Shown here in pieces: positions 49,601-54,800 of a stretch of 64,000 nt of DNA (its first letter is position 1; every line of letters starts with the position of its first letter). The DNA is from Pieris napi. Lineage: Eukaryota > Arthropoda > Insecta > Lepidoptera > Pieridae. The notes beneath the pieces were generated by a model that did no database searches, was not told the origin of the DNA, and saw only the letters and a program-made list of their open reading frames with translations. The position numbers were made by a program, and so were the translations under genes. The DNA lies in assembly GCF_905475465.1 (NCBI RefSeq), contig NC_062256.1, positions 4,659,662-4,723,661 on the forward strand, written 5' to 3'.

Positions 49601-50126
49601 TGTCAAAAGGTCAATGACACATTCCCATAAAATATATTTTCTATTAGTAAACCCTCTTATATTATATTTTTACACGACTTAGTCAAATAATCAATACGGA
49701 TAATGTTTAAATTACAAGTAACAAACGAAATTGATATGAAAATGTGCACTTAATAGTCAGTTCGTTTAATTTTATTTTCGACAAATCTATACATACTTAC
49801 ATCACGTATAATTTTTAAAGTGTGTAACAGACTACCAGCATCAATCGGAAAATAGTAAAAGGTTGTAAAAGTATGCTACTTACAGCTATTTCGAAAAGAG
49901 ACGGAAAATCTTGTTGAGGCTCGTCTGCCAGGCCCGCAAGTAGTCCTAGTTCCGCCCGTAAACCTGCTAACTCGGCTCCAATTCGATCCGCACGATCAGC
50001 ATCCCCCAGTTCATCCTTAAGGATATCTCCTATTTCATCCGACACTGCTGCCACGGCAGACTCAAGCTCATCAGAAGGTCTCCCGGCCTCCGTATCACTC
50101 GAACATTTCGGCATGGGAAACATCAT
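2281..50126 (-). CDS. FAM193: FAM193-family protein, 48 coding exons, 2,965 aa (spliced)
   Basis: Exon joining gives one open frame of 8,898 nt. Every donor is GT, every acceptor AG, and all 47 phase joins agree. The start is the first of two Met codons at 50126 and the stop is TAA at 2283-2281. Family evidence lies in the second half: CSCCYCTVFGHA followed by PVPRNFNETRERLR, then DLDALLQYIEG with a Lys/Arg-rich block, a Lys/Glu coiled region, LPPGIT, and a C-terminal VFLP...REIESFKRF motif, in the order remembered for FAM193A/B. The human protein is about 1,265 aa, so this one is more than twice as long; residues 1-830 are not recognised. FAM193A is poorly characterised; a positive effect on p53 through MDM4 has been reported. 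The 5' neighbour is ERG28, head to head. Small exons in phase with their neighbours could be missing, and the N-terminal half could in principle be a separate gene, although the frame argues against it. Confidence 0.82.
2873..3125 (+). mobile_element. G-tract MITE copy 1 (Harbinger-like, TTA target duplication)
   Basis: Element of 253 bp between TTA at 2870-2872 and TTA at 3126-3128. The left end is GGGAGCGTTCAAGTATTACG and the right end is its inverted match. A run of G follows the left TIR and a second run of G precedes the right TIR on the same strand. The interior is shared with the other copies (ACACCACATAATGGTAAC, TATAAAGAGTCACT). It lies in intron 47 of FAM193. Confidence 0.85.
3914..4201 (+). 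mobile_element. G-tract MITE copy 2
   Basis: Same family as 2873-3125, same orientation. The right end is followed by TTA. The left end is GGAAGCGTTC and has lost its flanking TTA. It lies just 5' (in transcript order) of FAM193 exon 47, 49 bp from its acceptor. Confidence 0.83.
4680..4986 (+). mobile_element. Non-autonomous Helitron, complete copy
   Basis: It starts TCTAATATATAAAATTCTCG and ends CTAG followed by T. A hairpin with stem GGCAAA/TTTGCC (4958-4975) sits 8 bases before the CTAG end. Begin-TC, end-CTRR and a 3' hairpin are the Helitron hallmarks. The interior has no transposase. Related copies are on the minus strand at 18886-19148 and 26765-27027. Confidence 0.8.
5352..5570 (-). 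mobile_element. Helitron remnant, second family
   Basis: On the minus strand it ends GGACAACGTCTGTCGGGTCC and then GCTAG. A related copy is at 11091-11312. The stem GGAC/GTCC before CTAG fits a Helitron 3' end. The other end is indistinct. Confidence 0.6.
5715..6131. mobile_element. TIR element, GTGTAAACTCTTTATAAC family
   Basis: The left part reads GTGTAAACTCTTTATAACG and the right part ATAACGTTATAAAGAG in inverse orientation. A further GTTATAAAGAG lies inside, so the copy is probably rearranged. The clean short copy of this family is at 24213-24356. Confidence 0.5.
7161..7689. mobile_element. 529-bp MITE with TTA target duplication (CGCCCAAACC family)
   Basis: Flanked by TTA at 7158-7160 and 7690-7692. 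The ends are CGCCCAAACCCAATAA and its inverse (TTATTGGGTTCGGGCG). A second copy in opposite orientation is at 38170-38695. No ORF of note. It sits in FAM193 intron 43 inside an older repeat that is also seen at 43160-43280 (GGTGTCTTTGGCGGCCGAC). Confidence 0.8.
8823..8938. mobile_element. Short deletion derivative of the CTCTGATTTTT MITE
   Basis: About 116 bp. The ends match those of the long copies at 25934-26493 and 53927-54489 (TCTGATTTTTAATTCCGTAG ... CTACGGAATGTAAAATCAGA), but most of the interior is missing. Confidence 0.7.
10384..10622 (+). mobile_element. G-tract MITE copy 3
   Basis: Flanked by TTA at 10381-10383 and 10623-10625. The left end is mutated (CGGAGCGTTCAAGTATT). Same orientation as copy 1. 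It lies in FAM193 intron 40. Confidence 0.83.
11091..11312 (-). mobile_element. Helitron, second family
   Basis: Minus-strand 3' end GGGTCCACTAG followed by T, as in 5352-5570. The interior matches that copy over GAAAGTACCGACTGCACCG and neighbouring bases. Confidence 0.6.
11966..18742 (-). CDS. FAM193: FAM193 exons 31-38 (residues 2111-2446), coiled coil and Lys/Glu part
   Basis: Coding exons: 18742-18583, 17539-17442, 15930-15823, 15437-15359, 14090-13977, 13392-13289, 12677-12543, 12176-11966. Exon 31 (EVLSLREEVRRAQEACWEA) through exon 34 (MKMEEVRKFLKEFMDKQ) have heptad-like spacing and should form long coiled coils. Exon 35 contains GLVPKSLEPGQNMARVIRV. Exon 36 begins VMELLEEAQQAKKQADKKQ. 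Exons 37-38 are almost pure Lys/Glu/Gln (KKEEKKKKEEKKEVKK). Most joins are phase 0 or phase 1. A degraded antisense copy of exon 36 lies at 31656-31908. Confidence 0.85.
13512..13756 (+). mobile_element. G-tract MITE copy 4, right end lost
   Basis: The left TIR and G-run are intact, with the private variant ACGTAACTAATTTGGAGG. The right end breaks off after GGGGGAGGGGGTCAATAG. This variant left end was carried along with the duplicated exon 36 segment now at 31656-31908. Confidence 0.82.
14091..15358. other. FAM193 intron 34, with a SINE-like remnant
   Basis: The part 15140-15320 is a decayed SINE in minus orientation (features CCTTCACCATACGAGCGAGTG, AGCCGGGGACTGAACC, AAACCGACAC). The remainder shows nothing I can name. 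Confidence 0.5.
16015..16887. mobile_element. Foldback element, about 870 bp with arms of about 200 bp
   Basis: The left arm 16015-16215 and right arm 16685-16887 are inverted copies of high identity, for example GGAATATGATCAAAATGAAA in the left arm and its complement in the right. Outer ends are TAGACCAGTGC and GCACTGGTCTA, with TA at both borders. The arms carry a G-run and a C-run. The spacer of about 470 bp is AT-rich and non-coding. It lies in FAM193 intron 32. Confidence 0.8.
16892..17166 (-). mobile_element. G-tract MITE copy 5, the only full inverted copy
   Basis: Same family as 2873-3125 but with C-runs on the plus strand. It abuts the foldback element at 16887, so one probably inserted beside the other. 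The right end AACGCC is slightly truncated. Confidence 0.82.
17602..17864. mobile_element. Non-autonomous hAT-like element with 8-bp target duplication
   Basis: Ends CAGTGGCGTA and TACGCCACTG are inverted. The direct repeat ATTGAATG flanks it (17594-17601 and 17865-17872). An 8-bp duplication and a CAGTGGCG-type TIR are typical of hAT elements. The interior is G/C-rich with GGCCCC blocks and has no transposase. It sits 62 bp upstream of FAM193 exon 32's acceptor. Confidence 0.85.
18284..18562 (-). mobile_element. tRNA-headed SINE (lepidopteran type), minus strand
   Basis: On the minus strand it opens GAGCAGTGTTGGCTTAGTGG, with a box-B-like GGTTCCATCCCCGG, the SINE body (CATCGTGAGGAAACC; AAATGTGAGACCC) and ends AGGTTGTAGCGCC. 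Same family as 22461-22738. It ends 20 bp from FAM193 exon 31. Confidence 0.78.
18886..19148 (-). mobile_element. Helitron copy, 3' truncated
   Basis: The minus-strand 5' end TCTAATATATAAAATTCTCG is intact and the interior matches 4680-4986. The hairpin and CTAG end are missing. Confidence 0.75.
19285..27508 (-). CDS. FAM193: FAM193 exons 23-30 (residues 1708-2110), family core and Gln-rich part
   Basis: Coding exons: 27508-27408, 26690-26595, 25820-25755, 24987-24850, 23906-23820, 23141-22917, 20329-19983, 19432-19285. Exon 23 holds CSCCYCTVFGHA and exon 24 PLTTPVPRNFNETRERLR plus NKKKQKCK, the strongest FAM193 signature seen. Exons 25-27 are Pro/Lys/Gln linkers. Exon 28 is Gln-rich and predicted coiled (QEQIHQRQLQQFQQLEKQ). 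Exon 29 is nearly all Gln/Ala with a 33-bp repeat. Exon 30 contains CWRGRGCSNRVEDPRDLDAL, then LQYIEGPARHV and a KKKAKKQRQKAKK block that matches the conserved family motif before its charged helix. Confidence 0.87.
20178..20300 (-). repeat. 33-bp coding minisatellite in Gln-rich exon 29
   Basis: One 24-bp and three 33-bp units lie end to end (20178-20201, 20202-20234, 20235-20267, 20268-20300). Each full unit encodes 11 residues built from Gln, Ala and Thr (QAQQTQQAQQQ-like). All unit lengths are multiples of three, so copy changes keep the frame. The exon therefore probably varies in length among individuals. The Leu-rich and Val-rich open frames on the other strand and in the other frames are shadows of this repeat. 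Confidence 0.85.
20860..22010 (-). pseudogene. Broken repeat-derived protein (SHYxRK...LYLEP family)
   Basis: Minus-strand fragments in shifting frames read, in order, FLNTLSLKPTTVQLWV, KMPSHYARKDTRKLYLEP, a fragment with SDGCTYQNRNVIMANALLN, then GHTQMECDSVHSAIERKL and a degraded end with LPQRPKRYNP. The motif order matches a protein family that I remember as highly repeated in insect and other invertebrate genomes, probably spread by mobile DNA. Stops and frameshifts break it. It fills FAM193 intron 28. No clear terminal repeats were found. Confidence 0.6.
22461..22738 (+). mobile_element. tRNA-headed SINE, near complete
   Basis: Starts GAGCAGTGTTGGCCTAGTGG, runs through ACGATGAAGGAAAACATCG and AGGCTGATCACCTACTTGCC, and ends AAAAAGGTTGTAGCGCCATT. 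It resembles the Bm1/Metulj-type SINEs of Lepidoptera as I remember them. Confidence 0.8.
23334..23480 (-). mobile_element. Helitron remnant, third family
   Basis: The minus-strand 3' end is CTTGGCCGAGTCTACTAG followed by T. The complete plus-strand relative is at 36252-36629. Confidence 0.6.
23518..23681 (+). mobile_element. G-tract MITE copy 6, left half missing
   Basis: Begins inside the family sequence (TTACTTTACACCACATAATG) and continues through the right G-run to a right TIR ending GAACGGTCCC, then TAA. Confidence 0.8.
24213..24356. mobile_element. 144-bp palindromic MITE (GTGTAAACTCTTTATAAC)
   Basis: The left end TACAGTGTAAACTCTTTATA is mirrored by TATAAAGAGTTTACACAGTA at the right end, with TA at both borders. 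It lies in FAM193 intron 26. Confidence 0.75.
25052..25436 (+). mobile_element. MITE with TAA target duplication and a TG-rich interior
   Basis: Flanked by TAA at 25049-25051 and 25437-25439. TIRs are GGGGCCGTTCGAGTATTATG and the inverse of GTAATACTTGAACGGTCCC. The interior holds a long TG/TGTATG microsatellite (25089-25196) and a G13 run near 25381. It shares TIR design with the G-tract family but has a different body. Confidence 0.78.
25934..26493. mobile_element. 560-bp MITE, CTCTGATTTTT family
   Basis: TIRs are ACTCTGATTTTTTATTCCGT and the inverse of TACGAAATGAAAAATCAGAG; TA-rich borders. A near-identical copy is at 53927-54489 and a deletion form at 8823-8938. Confidence 0.75.
26765..27027 (-). 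mobile_element. Non-autonomous Helitron, complete, minus strand
   Basis: Read on the minus strand, TCTAATATATAAAATTCTCG opens it and GGCAAAACGACGTTTGCC forms the hairpin before GGTCAGCTAG. Same family as 4680-4986. Confidence 0.8.
27653..27941 (+). mobile_element. G-tract MITE copy 7
   Basis: Flanked by TTA at 27650-27652 and 27942-27944. All family landmarks are present. It lies in FAM193 intron 22, next to the giant exon. Confidence 0.85.
28246..30890 (-). CDS. FAM193: FAM193 exon 22, 2,645 nt (residues 826-1707)
   Basis: This is by far the largest exon, preceded by an acceptor ending TTATAG and followed by the donor AAAG|GTAAGT. It begins LPDSTVTLIDDLPKRKLRAL and is mostly low-complexity, charged and Pro/Lys/Glu-rich with helical stretches such as LPQVNTD-like segments, several KPEPKVEKEDKK runs and a basic TAKRKNKPRVR block next to acidic DNDIDNDLDSKDSES. 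It ends in a Cys cluster (NCKYTNDCTCESCKESDK) followed by KEKERRERKPM and CENGMHQPHFCK. The Cys cluster plus the CSCCYC of the next exon resembles the FAM193 zinc-binding-like region. The body looks disordered. In a gene of small exons, an exon this large may reflect intron loss. Confidence 0.88.
31155..41987 (-). CDS. FAM193: FAM193 exons 9-21 (residues 326-826), Cys-rich and coiled part
   Basis: Coding exons: 41987-41851, 41295-41185, 40309-40195, 39453-39387, 38076-37923, 36865-36781, 35914-35848, 35454-35387, 33944-33853, 32994-32733, 32254-32134, 31498-31373, 31249-31155. Exon 9 carries FGCHCRLCLSA and exon 10 KMLCLNCAEL; exon 11 has NRVCLCRSYYRPF and exon 14 HRCDCLTPRTVC. These spaced Cys/His pairs suggest a metal-binding fold. 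Exon 18 is Ser/Asp-rich and then helical (VRHLMRSIASIERLMDRVL). Exon 19 has SEVDRKLMAMYRRLPEVHRR. Exon 20 is Pro-rich (PPPPAPGSPP). Exon 21 (RRKVMHMRDQQLYYHRLRMW) is helical and leads into the big exon 22. Confidence 0.8.
31616..31655 (+). mobile_element. G-tract MITE left-end fragment
   Basis: About 40 bp carrying a left TIR (GGGAGCGTCAAAGTATTACG) after TTA. It joins a second, inverted left TIR that belongs to the duplicated exon 36 segment, which gives a composite 84-bp palindrome ending at 31699. Confidence 0.6.
31656..31908 (+). pseudogene. Antisense, internally deleted copy of FAM193 exon 36 and its flanks
   Basis: Read on the plus strand this repeats the minus-strand sequence of 13553 down to 13237: the variant MITE end (CAAATTAGTTACGTAATAC), ATCGTCTACCACTACAAAGC, the acceptor TTGATGTTTCAG, exon start TCATGGAAT, then a jump to the exon end CAATTAGCTAAGGGAAAG, the donor GTAATGG and TTTCTATGTGCGGAATAAA. 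About 70 nt of the exon are lost and the remnant frame meets TAG. It lies in intron 19 of the same gene, opposite to its transcription. Confidence 0.85.
31922..32042 (+). mobile_element. G-tract MITE copy 9, right half only
   Basis: Starts at AGGTATAAAGAGTCACACG and runs through the right G-run to a right TIR GGACGATCCC followed by TTA. It directly follows the antisense exon copy. Confidence 0.78.
33059..33290 (-). mobile_element. SINE-like retroelement with a tRNA-like head
   Basis: On the minus strand: GACTCATTGGTCTAGTAGTT, then a box-B-like GGGTTCGATCCCCGGC, then a TATGTATTTATATGTCTATC tail and TAGCATGGGACTAGG. Different from the 22461 family. Not a functional tRNA: no full cloverleaf. 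Confidence 0.6.
33367..33600 (-). mobile_element. Decayed Helitron
   Basis: The minus-strand 3' end GGCAAAACGTTGGGTCAGCTAG-like sequence has partly lost the hairpin. The interior matches the first family weakly. Confidence 0.45.
34210..34500 (+). mobile_element. SINE-like element with box-B motif
   Basis: The start CTGGCGGATAGCATG and the GGGTTCGATTCCCGG motif look like a tRNA-derived head. It is followed by a unique body (GGCGTTCGAACACGCCGTAG). I do not see a full tRNA fold. Confidence 0.45.
34765..34945 (-). mobile_element. LINE 3' end fragment
   Basis: On the minus strand: AGAGTGGCGGAAAGTTTCTT, GCCAGTTCTTCTTACCCGCT, CTTGAATAAAGATATTTTGAG. The same tail recurs at 39180-39250, 40768-40880, 42156-42240, 48665-48842 and 58908-59062, often followed by GACGTTCATAAGTG. 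It is a repeated 3' tail of a retroposon. Confidence 0.6.
36012..36215 (-). mobile_element. LINE ORF2 C-terminal fragment
   Basis: The minus strand encodes LWNQLPTEVFPNRFDL-like residues, then FKNRAYQFLKGRQRT and a tail of PPARLPSVL. This WN-LP...FK motif is typical of the last residues of non-LTR reverse transcriptases. Other copies: 47616-47788 (minus), 40955-41055 (minus, partial), 56470-56665 (plus). Confidence 0.65.
36252..36629 (+). mobile_element. Helitron, third family, complete copy
   Basis: Starts TCTTAATATATATAAATTAA, ends GGCCGAGTCTGCTAG followed by T. Related pieces: 23334-23480 and the window edge 63848-64000. Confidence 0.7.
36891..37265. repeat. Tandem duplication, unit about 188 bp
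   Basis: Copy 1 (36891-37078) and copy 2 (37079-37265) share TATCTTCAAAAAAATATCTG, TTTATAAAAACATA, CCATTTAAAAAATATTTTTA and AAACGAACCCAAGACTT. The differences are a few substitutions and short indels. It begins 25 bp outside FAM193 exon 14, at its acceptor. Confidence 0.8.
37578..37657. repeat. AC/AT microsatellite
   Basis: A mixed run of TACACACACAC, TACATATATACAT and a pure AT run (37629-37655). Other short microsatellites: 5237-5261 (AT) and 46043-46098 (TG). Confidence 0.85.
38170..38695. mobile_element. 526-bp MITE, inverse copy of 7161-7689
   Basis: Flanked by CTA at 38167-38169 and 38696-38698. TIR CGCCCAAACCCAATAACC as in the first copy, with the interior in reverse orientation. It lies in FAM193 intron 12. 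Confidence 0.8.
38699..38920. mobile_element. SINE body fragment
   Basis: Contains GGAAGGAAAACATCGCGGGA, CCTTAGACCCAAAGGGTCG and AAAGGCTGTAGCACCACTGG, the body and 3' end of the 22461 SINE family. The MITE at 38170 sits at its 5' side. Confidence 0.6.
39815..40094 (+). mobile_element. G-tract MITE copy 10, best preserved
   Basis: 280 bp flanked by TTA at 39812-39814 and 40095-40097. TIRs are clean and both G-runs are 10-12 long. It serves as the reference copy. It lies in FAM193 intron 11, 100 bp from exon 11. Confidence 0.88.
41988..43398. other. FAM193 intron 8, mostly unassigned
   Basis: Holds a LINE tail fragment at 42156-42240 and its GACGTTCATAAGTG piece near 42785-42830, plus a repeat at 43160-43280 shared with 7690-7820. 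The GC-richer stretch 42880-42970 shows no ORF. Nothing else recognised. Confidence 0.6.
43399..50126 (-). CDS. FAM193: FAM193 exons 1-8 (residues 1-326)
   Basis: Coding exons, high to low: 50126-49884, 48136-47999, 47413-47278, 46897-46827, 45740-45639, 45061-44982, 43990-43911, 43525-43399. Exon 1 is acidic and Ala/Leu-rich (ELAGLRAELGLLAGLA), likely a short helix. Exon 2 has a Ser run (GSGSSSTSSSSWSGARG) followed by a very basic stretch with RRRT and AKGKE, a candidate nuclear localisation signal. Exon 3 runs from basic (VCRRRSIAARRAASLRMRR) to acidic (DSDSDDQWTELDDS). Exons 5-7 are acidic and Pro-rich. Exon 8 contains VEEWLLGVYHSWCEIS, which looks like a folded helix. I recognise no named domain here. 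Confidence 0.8.
44062..44981. other. FAM193 intron 6, unassigned
   Basis: No exon or repeat family member was recognised. Around 44600-44650 there are three close copies of a GATTGTAA-type motif; their meaning is unknown. Confidence 0.5.
46542..46780 (+). mobile_element. G-tract MITE copy 11, right end lost
   Basis: Left TIR GGAGCGTTCAAGTATTACG. The left G-run is displaced by a short deletion. It continues to the right G-run and stops at AATAATCTCTC. It lies 47 bp downstream of the donor of FAM193 exon 4. Confidence 0.78.
47616..47788 (-). mobile_element. LINE ORF2 C-terminal fragment, second copy
   Basis: Matches 36012-36215 closely (AACAGGGGGCAAACGGGCAG; GGACCCTAAGTCGAATTGGT). It lies in FAM193 intron 2. 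Confidence 0.65.
48137..49883. other. FAM193 intron 1, with hairpin and TATA-like motifs
   Basis: Contains a LINE tail at 48665-48842 (minus) and a perfect 15-bp stem with 9-nt loop at 48915-48953 (GGATGGATACTGAGT). The hairpin is followed by CATATATAAG (48972) and TATATAACC, and by AATTCAGTGC near 49025, which resembles a TATA-plus-initiator arrangement. This could be a retroelement LTR or an alternative start. The rest of the intron is AT-rich and unassigned. Confidence 0.4.
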
Positions 50127-50698
50127 TTACAAACAAAAATTTCTAAGTTACACGGTAAACGATACATCTAAAGTTCAAGAACGTTGTACGTAATCACAGT
50201 AGCTTTTCAATAACGATTTGGTTGATTTGAAAAACCATTTTCTCTTACACACCGAGAGATCCCGAAGATTTTGACAATACCAATATGGCGACGGTATTTT
50301 TAGGAATTTATGATCAGCCGTAGACGGATGGAGCATCAAATTTCACTATGGCAACCTTGTGTGTTAGGTGATTAAAGATAATGAAATTGTATGCTTAATG
50401 CTTATGTTAAAGTATATCTTTACTTATTTCCACGCAGATTAGAAAGAATATAATTAATTAACTTGCACTTATTCTATTTGATTTCAGAGTTGTTTATTAT
50501 GATTATGTTATATAAGTATGTAGACTTTTTCAGTAATATATTTTTTTCTATTTTACATCCGAATATATTTTCATAAATATCTTAGTTATTATTTAAAAAC
50601 CTCCATGAGAGAAAATGTAAGAGGCAAATTTTACAATTCAGACTAGCCACATTTTTATGTAAATTGATTAAACTTAAAACTAAAAAAAATGTTTAAAG

Positions 50699-51556
50699 TA
50701 TAGTCCTTTTCACGAAAGAAGTCCCCCAGACGCGGCGCTGCAATCGCATGACGTAATGTTGCCATTTATGAGTAAAAAATTTACCTATTTTATTTACATT
50801 TAGCAGATGTAATTTATCAAGTAATATTATTTTCTGCATACTTCGATGAAACAATATTTCTGTTATGTAAAAAGTGTATATGTATTTATTTACTTATATT
50901 AGCGGTGTTCTACCTACTTACAGGGAAAAGTTGAGAAAATAGGGTAAAGAAAAGCAATACAATTTTTTATTCAGAGTTTTATTGCATAATTGTTGGGTTA
51001 CAATTTTTTTCGAAGTACACACCGCTGTTATACCTTCGTTTGTAATTCTTGTTACAGTTATTTCTGACACAACTGCAATTAAATTATGAACAATTAAAAA
51101 TAATAATAACTTTAAGTTTATAATGCTTATGTAATATATGTTTTAATTTCAGTTACCTAGTTTCATCACGTTATGTATTTGTTCAATTTTGTCGCAAAAA
51201 CGAATTTATATCATAAAAGTCCCATCAATACAGGAAAAAAATATTAAATGGCAACTCTAAAAAGTACCTGTTATGGCGGCAATTCTCTTCCGAACATTGT
51301 TTAGTTGTATTAAAACACCTTGATTCTTATGTTCCGCTTCACAGAACTCTTTCACCTTTAATATCATTTCTCGAGCCGAACTTTTTACAACTTTTGGCAT
51401 TGTAATCAATATTTAAAATGCACTAAGCTAGTTAAAAATTCACAAAAATCTACCACAACAAACGAACTTGATAACATCGACGAATGACAACATTGCCGAC
51501 CTGTCAAATTTAGTTCCAAAAATATCCGCGGGACTTCTTTCATGAAAAGCACTATA
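50699..51556 (-). mobile_element. TA-flanked DNA transposon (Tc1/mariner-like) between two divergent genes
   Basis: TIRs of about 25 bp: left TAGTCCTTTTCACGAAAGAA and right (inverted) TAGTGCTTTTCATGAAAGAA, both followed by GTCCC, with two mismatches. The dinucleotide TA lies at both outer borders (50699-50700 and 51555-51556). The element of 854 bp carries one short spliced minus-strand ORF. It occupies half of the FAM193-ERG28 intergenic region. Confidence 0.82.
50918..51400 (-). CDS. Helix-turn-helix-only transposase fragment, 95 aa, two exons
   Basis: Exon 1 is 51400-51268 and begins MPKVVKSSAREMILKVKEF; it ends RKRIAAITG with donor CAG|GTACTT. Exon 2 is 51072-50918 after an acceptor ATTGCAG and reads VSEITVTRITNEG and onwards to TAA. 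The two exons join in phase. The pattern AAITGVSEITVTRI is a helix-turn-helix, as in N-terminal DNA-binding parts of IS630/Tc1-type transposases that are common in insects. No DDE catalytic domain follows; only about 200 bp of element remain beyond the ORF. An alternative donor after ...ITNEG would end exon 2 at 51034. The product, if made, could bind element ends but not cut them. Confidence 0.6.
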
Positions 51557-51875
51557 AGACTGTTACTCAGAAGTCAGAAGTCAGAAATGACATTCGAAAT
51601 TATGGTGTCTAGACTTGACATTTGACGTTTCAGGTCTATAACGAGCTCCTGCTGGCACTGCTTGTATGCTGTATAGTTTCATAATGTTCGTAAAAATTTA
51701 AAACATAAAATAAGTAATGCAGGTAAAATGCCGCAATGCGTCGGACGTTTTAAATTACTCTCAATATTTTTACATACCTGTTTAATTTAATTATCGAATC
51801 TAGTCATCAAATTAATGATACTTTATAATCCGAGGAGGTCTTGTAGTGCACAGTTGACTAAGTTATTTCTTTACC

Positions 51876-54800
51876 ATGGCGATTCAAAATAAAGTACTTT
51901 ACGCATTTCGCGGCTGGATAGCTTTCGTGGCTTTTATGGACCTAGGGACAGCTGGCCGATCATACATAGAAAAAAGGTCCTTTTTAAGCCATAATGGTGA
52001 AAATGATCCCTTGGATGGTGCGTAACTTTTATATATTATTAGTATTTAAACTAGTTAAGATATTATTTTATACTTATTATCTATCTTAATGACACTGTAA
52101 TTTTGGTAGCAATGTAAATTTGACGGACAATGAATATCTACATATTACTTTGATGTATAAAATTTTTTGTTTTAGGTACAATATCAAGAATGTTGGGAAT
52201 GTTTTCTGTGTTGAAAGCTTTGGCATTGATACATTGCACATTGTACATACATTATAGACCGTAAGTTACTTACAATTTATAATGTAATCATAAATTATAG
52301 ACTAATTCTAAGAATGTTACATTATATATTGATGAAAGTAAATTAAAATCTTTTTTTTTTATAAATTACTAAATTTACATTACTGCTAGTTCTATATACA
52401 GAGGAATCTCGATTACTCGAACTATCTCTTTAACTTTAACAAAAAAAAATTGCTATTCCCATCTGCTGAACTGCCTTATTCGCGGTATCTCGAATTATTT
52501 AGACTTTGTAACTCGAACAAATGTTATTACCCTACGAAGTATTGATAATATATTTTTATACTCTATAACTCGAATTTAAAAAAGGAGACTCCGTAAGTCG
52601 TAGTTAGTAAAATAAAATAACGTCTTATTTGGAATTCTCCGAAATAATAGAAAAATTCCAAATGAATGTTCGGGTTCGCGTGCGGTTCCTCTAATCTATT
52701 GCTTTTGTCTCATACACATGCAATTAATGAATACATTCATAAAACTTTCTAAGTAACACCGCTGTGAACTTTATGTTTATATAAAATATGCAAATAGTTT
52801 AAACCAAAAGAAGATTAAGGATTATTTTATGTGCACAGTTTACTACCAGTTAGTTTATTAAATTTTGTAACAAAAGCAAAGGCTGCACATCTTTCAGGCC
52901 GTTAGTTAAATGGCGCCGTTTAATTAGGAGGCTAGGATGTTAATTGGCTAATTAAGCTAGTTGGCTGCGACATATACATATATATAATAGTGAATATGAC
53001 TTATTATTCTTAAACATTCAAAGCTTCAAAATTATTATATATATCTCTTGATCTAATATATCTTCTATGTAAAAGCTTTACTATATCACACCAGGGTTGT
53101 CGGTCTTTTATACAATGATTATGATTTTATAGCCGCCAAGAAACCCCTCAAACGTACTTAACTACTTACCCTAGATAGGTACTATCGCCACTCTATTGCT
53201 ACAAATGGGTCAAGAATCAGATCATTGAGATTGAATTGCTCTTGATACTATATTGCAGTTGAAATCAATTATTTTTAACTTGTATCTGAGATTTAAACCA
53301 ATTTATAATCTCGGAAAACGAGTTATCGATTATCAGTAAGTAAGGATGTTTAATTTTAAACAAAAACTCGTCAATAAAAACGTTTACGTTGCACCAAGAT
53401 GACCAAGCTTAATCTTTTAATTTATAGAAGATATTTTAAACATTGTTAAAAATTATCGTTTACTTAAAGACTAAAGAAAAACTGCCAAAAAACAATTACT
53501 TTAGCCGATATTTCCAATGTTTATCGTAAATATAAAGTTCACACAGCATAGATGACATTTTATATATTTCAGAGTGGTTTCCATGGGTTACTGGTCGCTG
53601 GTGCTGAATATCGTGCTTTATTTCTCTGAAGCTTTCTACTTTCACTCAACTACTCTCAACTTTTACGTGGTCTTCCCTTGTATTTTGAATAGTGAGTTAT
53701 TTTTAATGTATTTTCGTTGTAGTATTAATATTTTCTATACTATACTATATATGTATAATTTTTTTTACACTAATACATAAAAAGCAAAACACTTTTTTAG
53801 AACTAATAAATACTAAAGGGGTTTATACACATTTGTATTTGAGCAGTGTTGGCCTAGTGGCTTCAGCGTGCGACTCACATCCCCGACGTCGTAGGTACGA
53901 ACCCCGGCACAAATTGACTTTTTGTCTATACTCTGATTTTTAATTCTGTACAATTCTGACAGCTATCATTTTTTGACATGTCAGTGATGGCAAACCTTTT
54001 TGGCCGGGCACATTTTTCAATTTCAATACGAGTCTGAACATCTGAGTCTATACATATACATTTTATTTTTAGTTAATGTACCCATTTTATTAAGTGCGGT
54101 GCTCCACATTAAAAGTGTTTTAAGGCCAGTTGTAATTACGTTCCTTTTCATCGAAAACAGTAAGAAACGCACAAGTAAAGATAACATTTTTTTTAAAGGT
54201 TTACTAAACCTCGAATTAGTAGGCAGTGATGCCAACTAAAGAATAAAATAAATAAATTAAAGTTTATTCGATATATTGTTCGTGATATTGAAATATTTGT
54301 TATTTTTGTGTAAGGTTACTTGAGTCAGTATATATTTAAATTTACCTTTTTGTAGGTAAAACATAAAAAATACGTAGCATTTTTTTTATTGCCCTTAAAT
54401 AAGTCAAATTTGTCCCTTTTTCGGTGGAGAACTTTTTTAGTAGCTACACTGAAATGTCAGAACTCTACGAAATTAAAAATCAGAGTATAAGTAATACTCG
54501 CTCGTACAGTAAAGGAAAAAATCTTGAGGAAACCACGTCCTAGGCGGACGTGGATGTGTAGATCCAAAAGCGTGTCAGGCACAGAAGACTGAACATCTAC
54601 TTGCCTCTCAGAAACAAATGATCACGAAACAGATACAAACATCTGAGACGCCGCTGGTTTCTTTTTGTTATTTATCTCAAAATCTTGCGAAGTCATGCTC
54701 GATTTTACTAATTTTAATCCTTTTATTGTCAGTACTTACGCTCCTTGGGTTAATCTACCTGCCATCAAAAATAAAACTTTGGGGCACCATCCCCGGTACA

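Noticed and set aside
52400..52690. Tc1/pogo-like element starting CAGAGGAATCTCGATTACTC
   Set aside because: No matching inverted right end was found, so borders cannot be supported.
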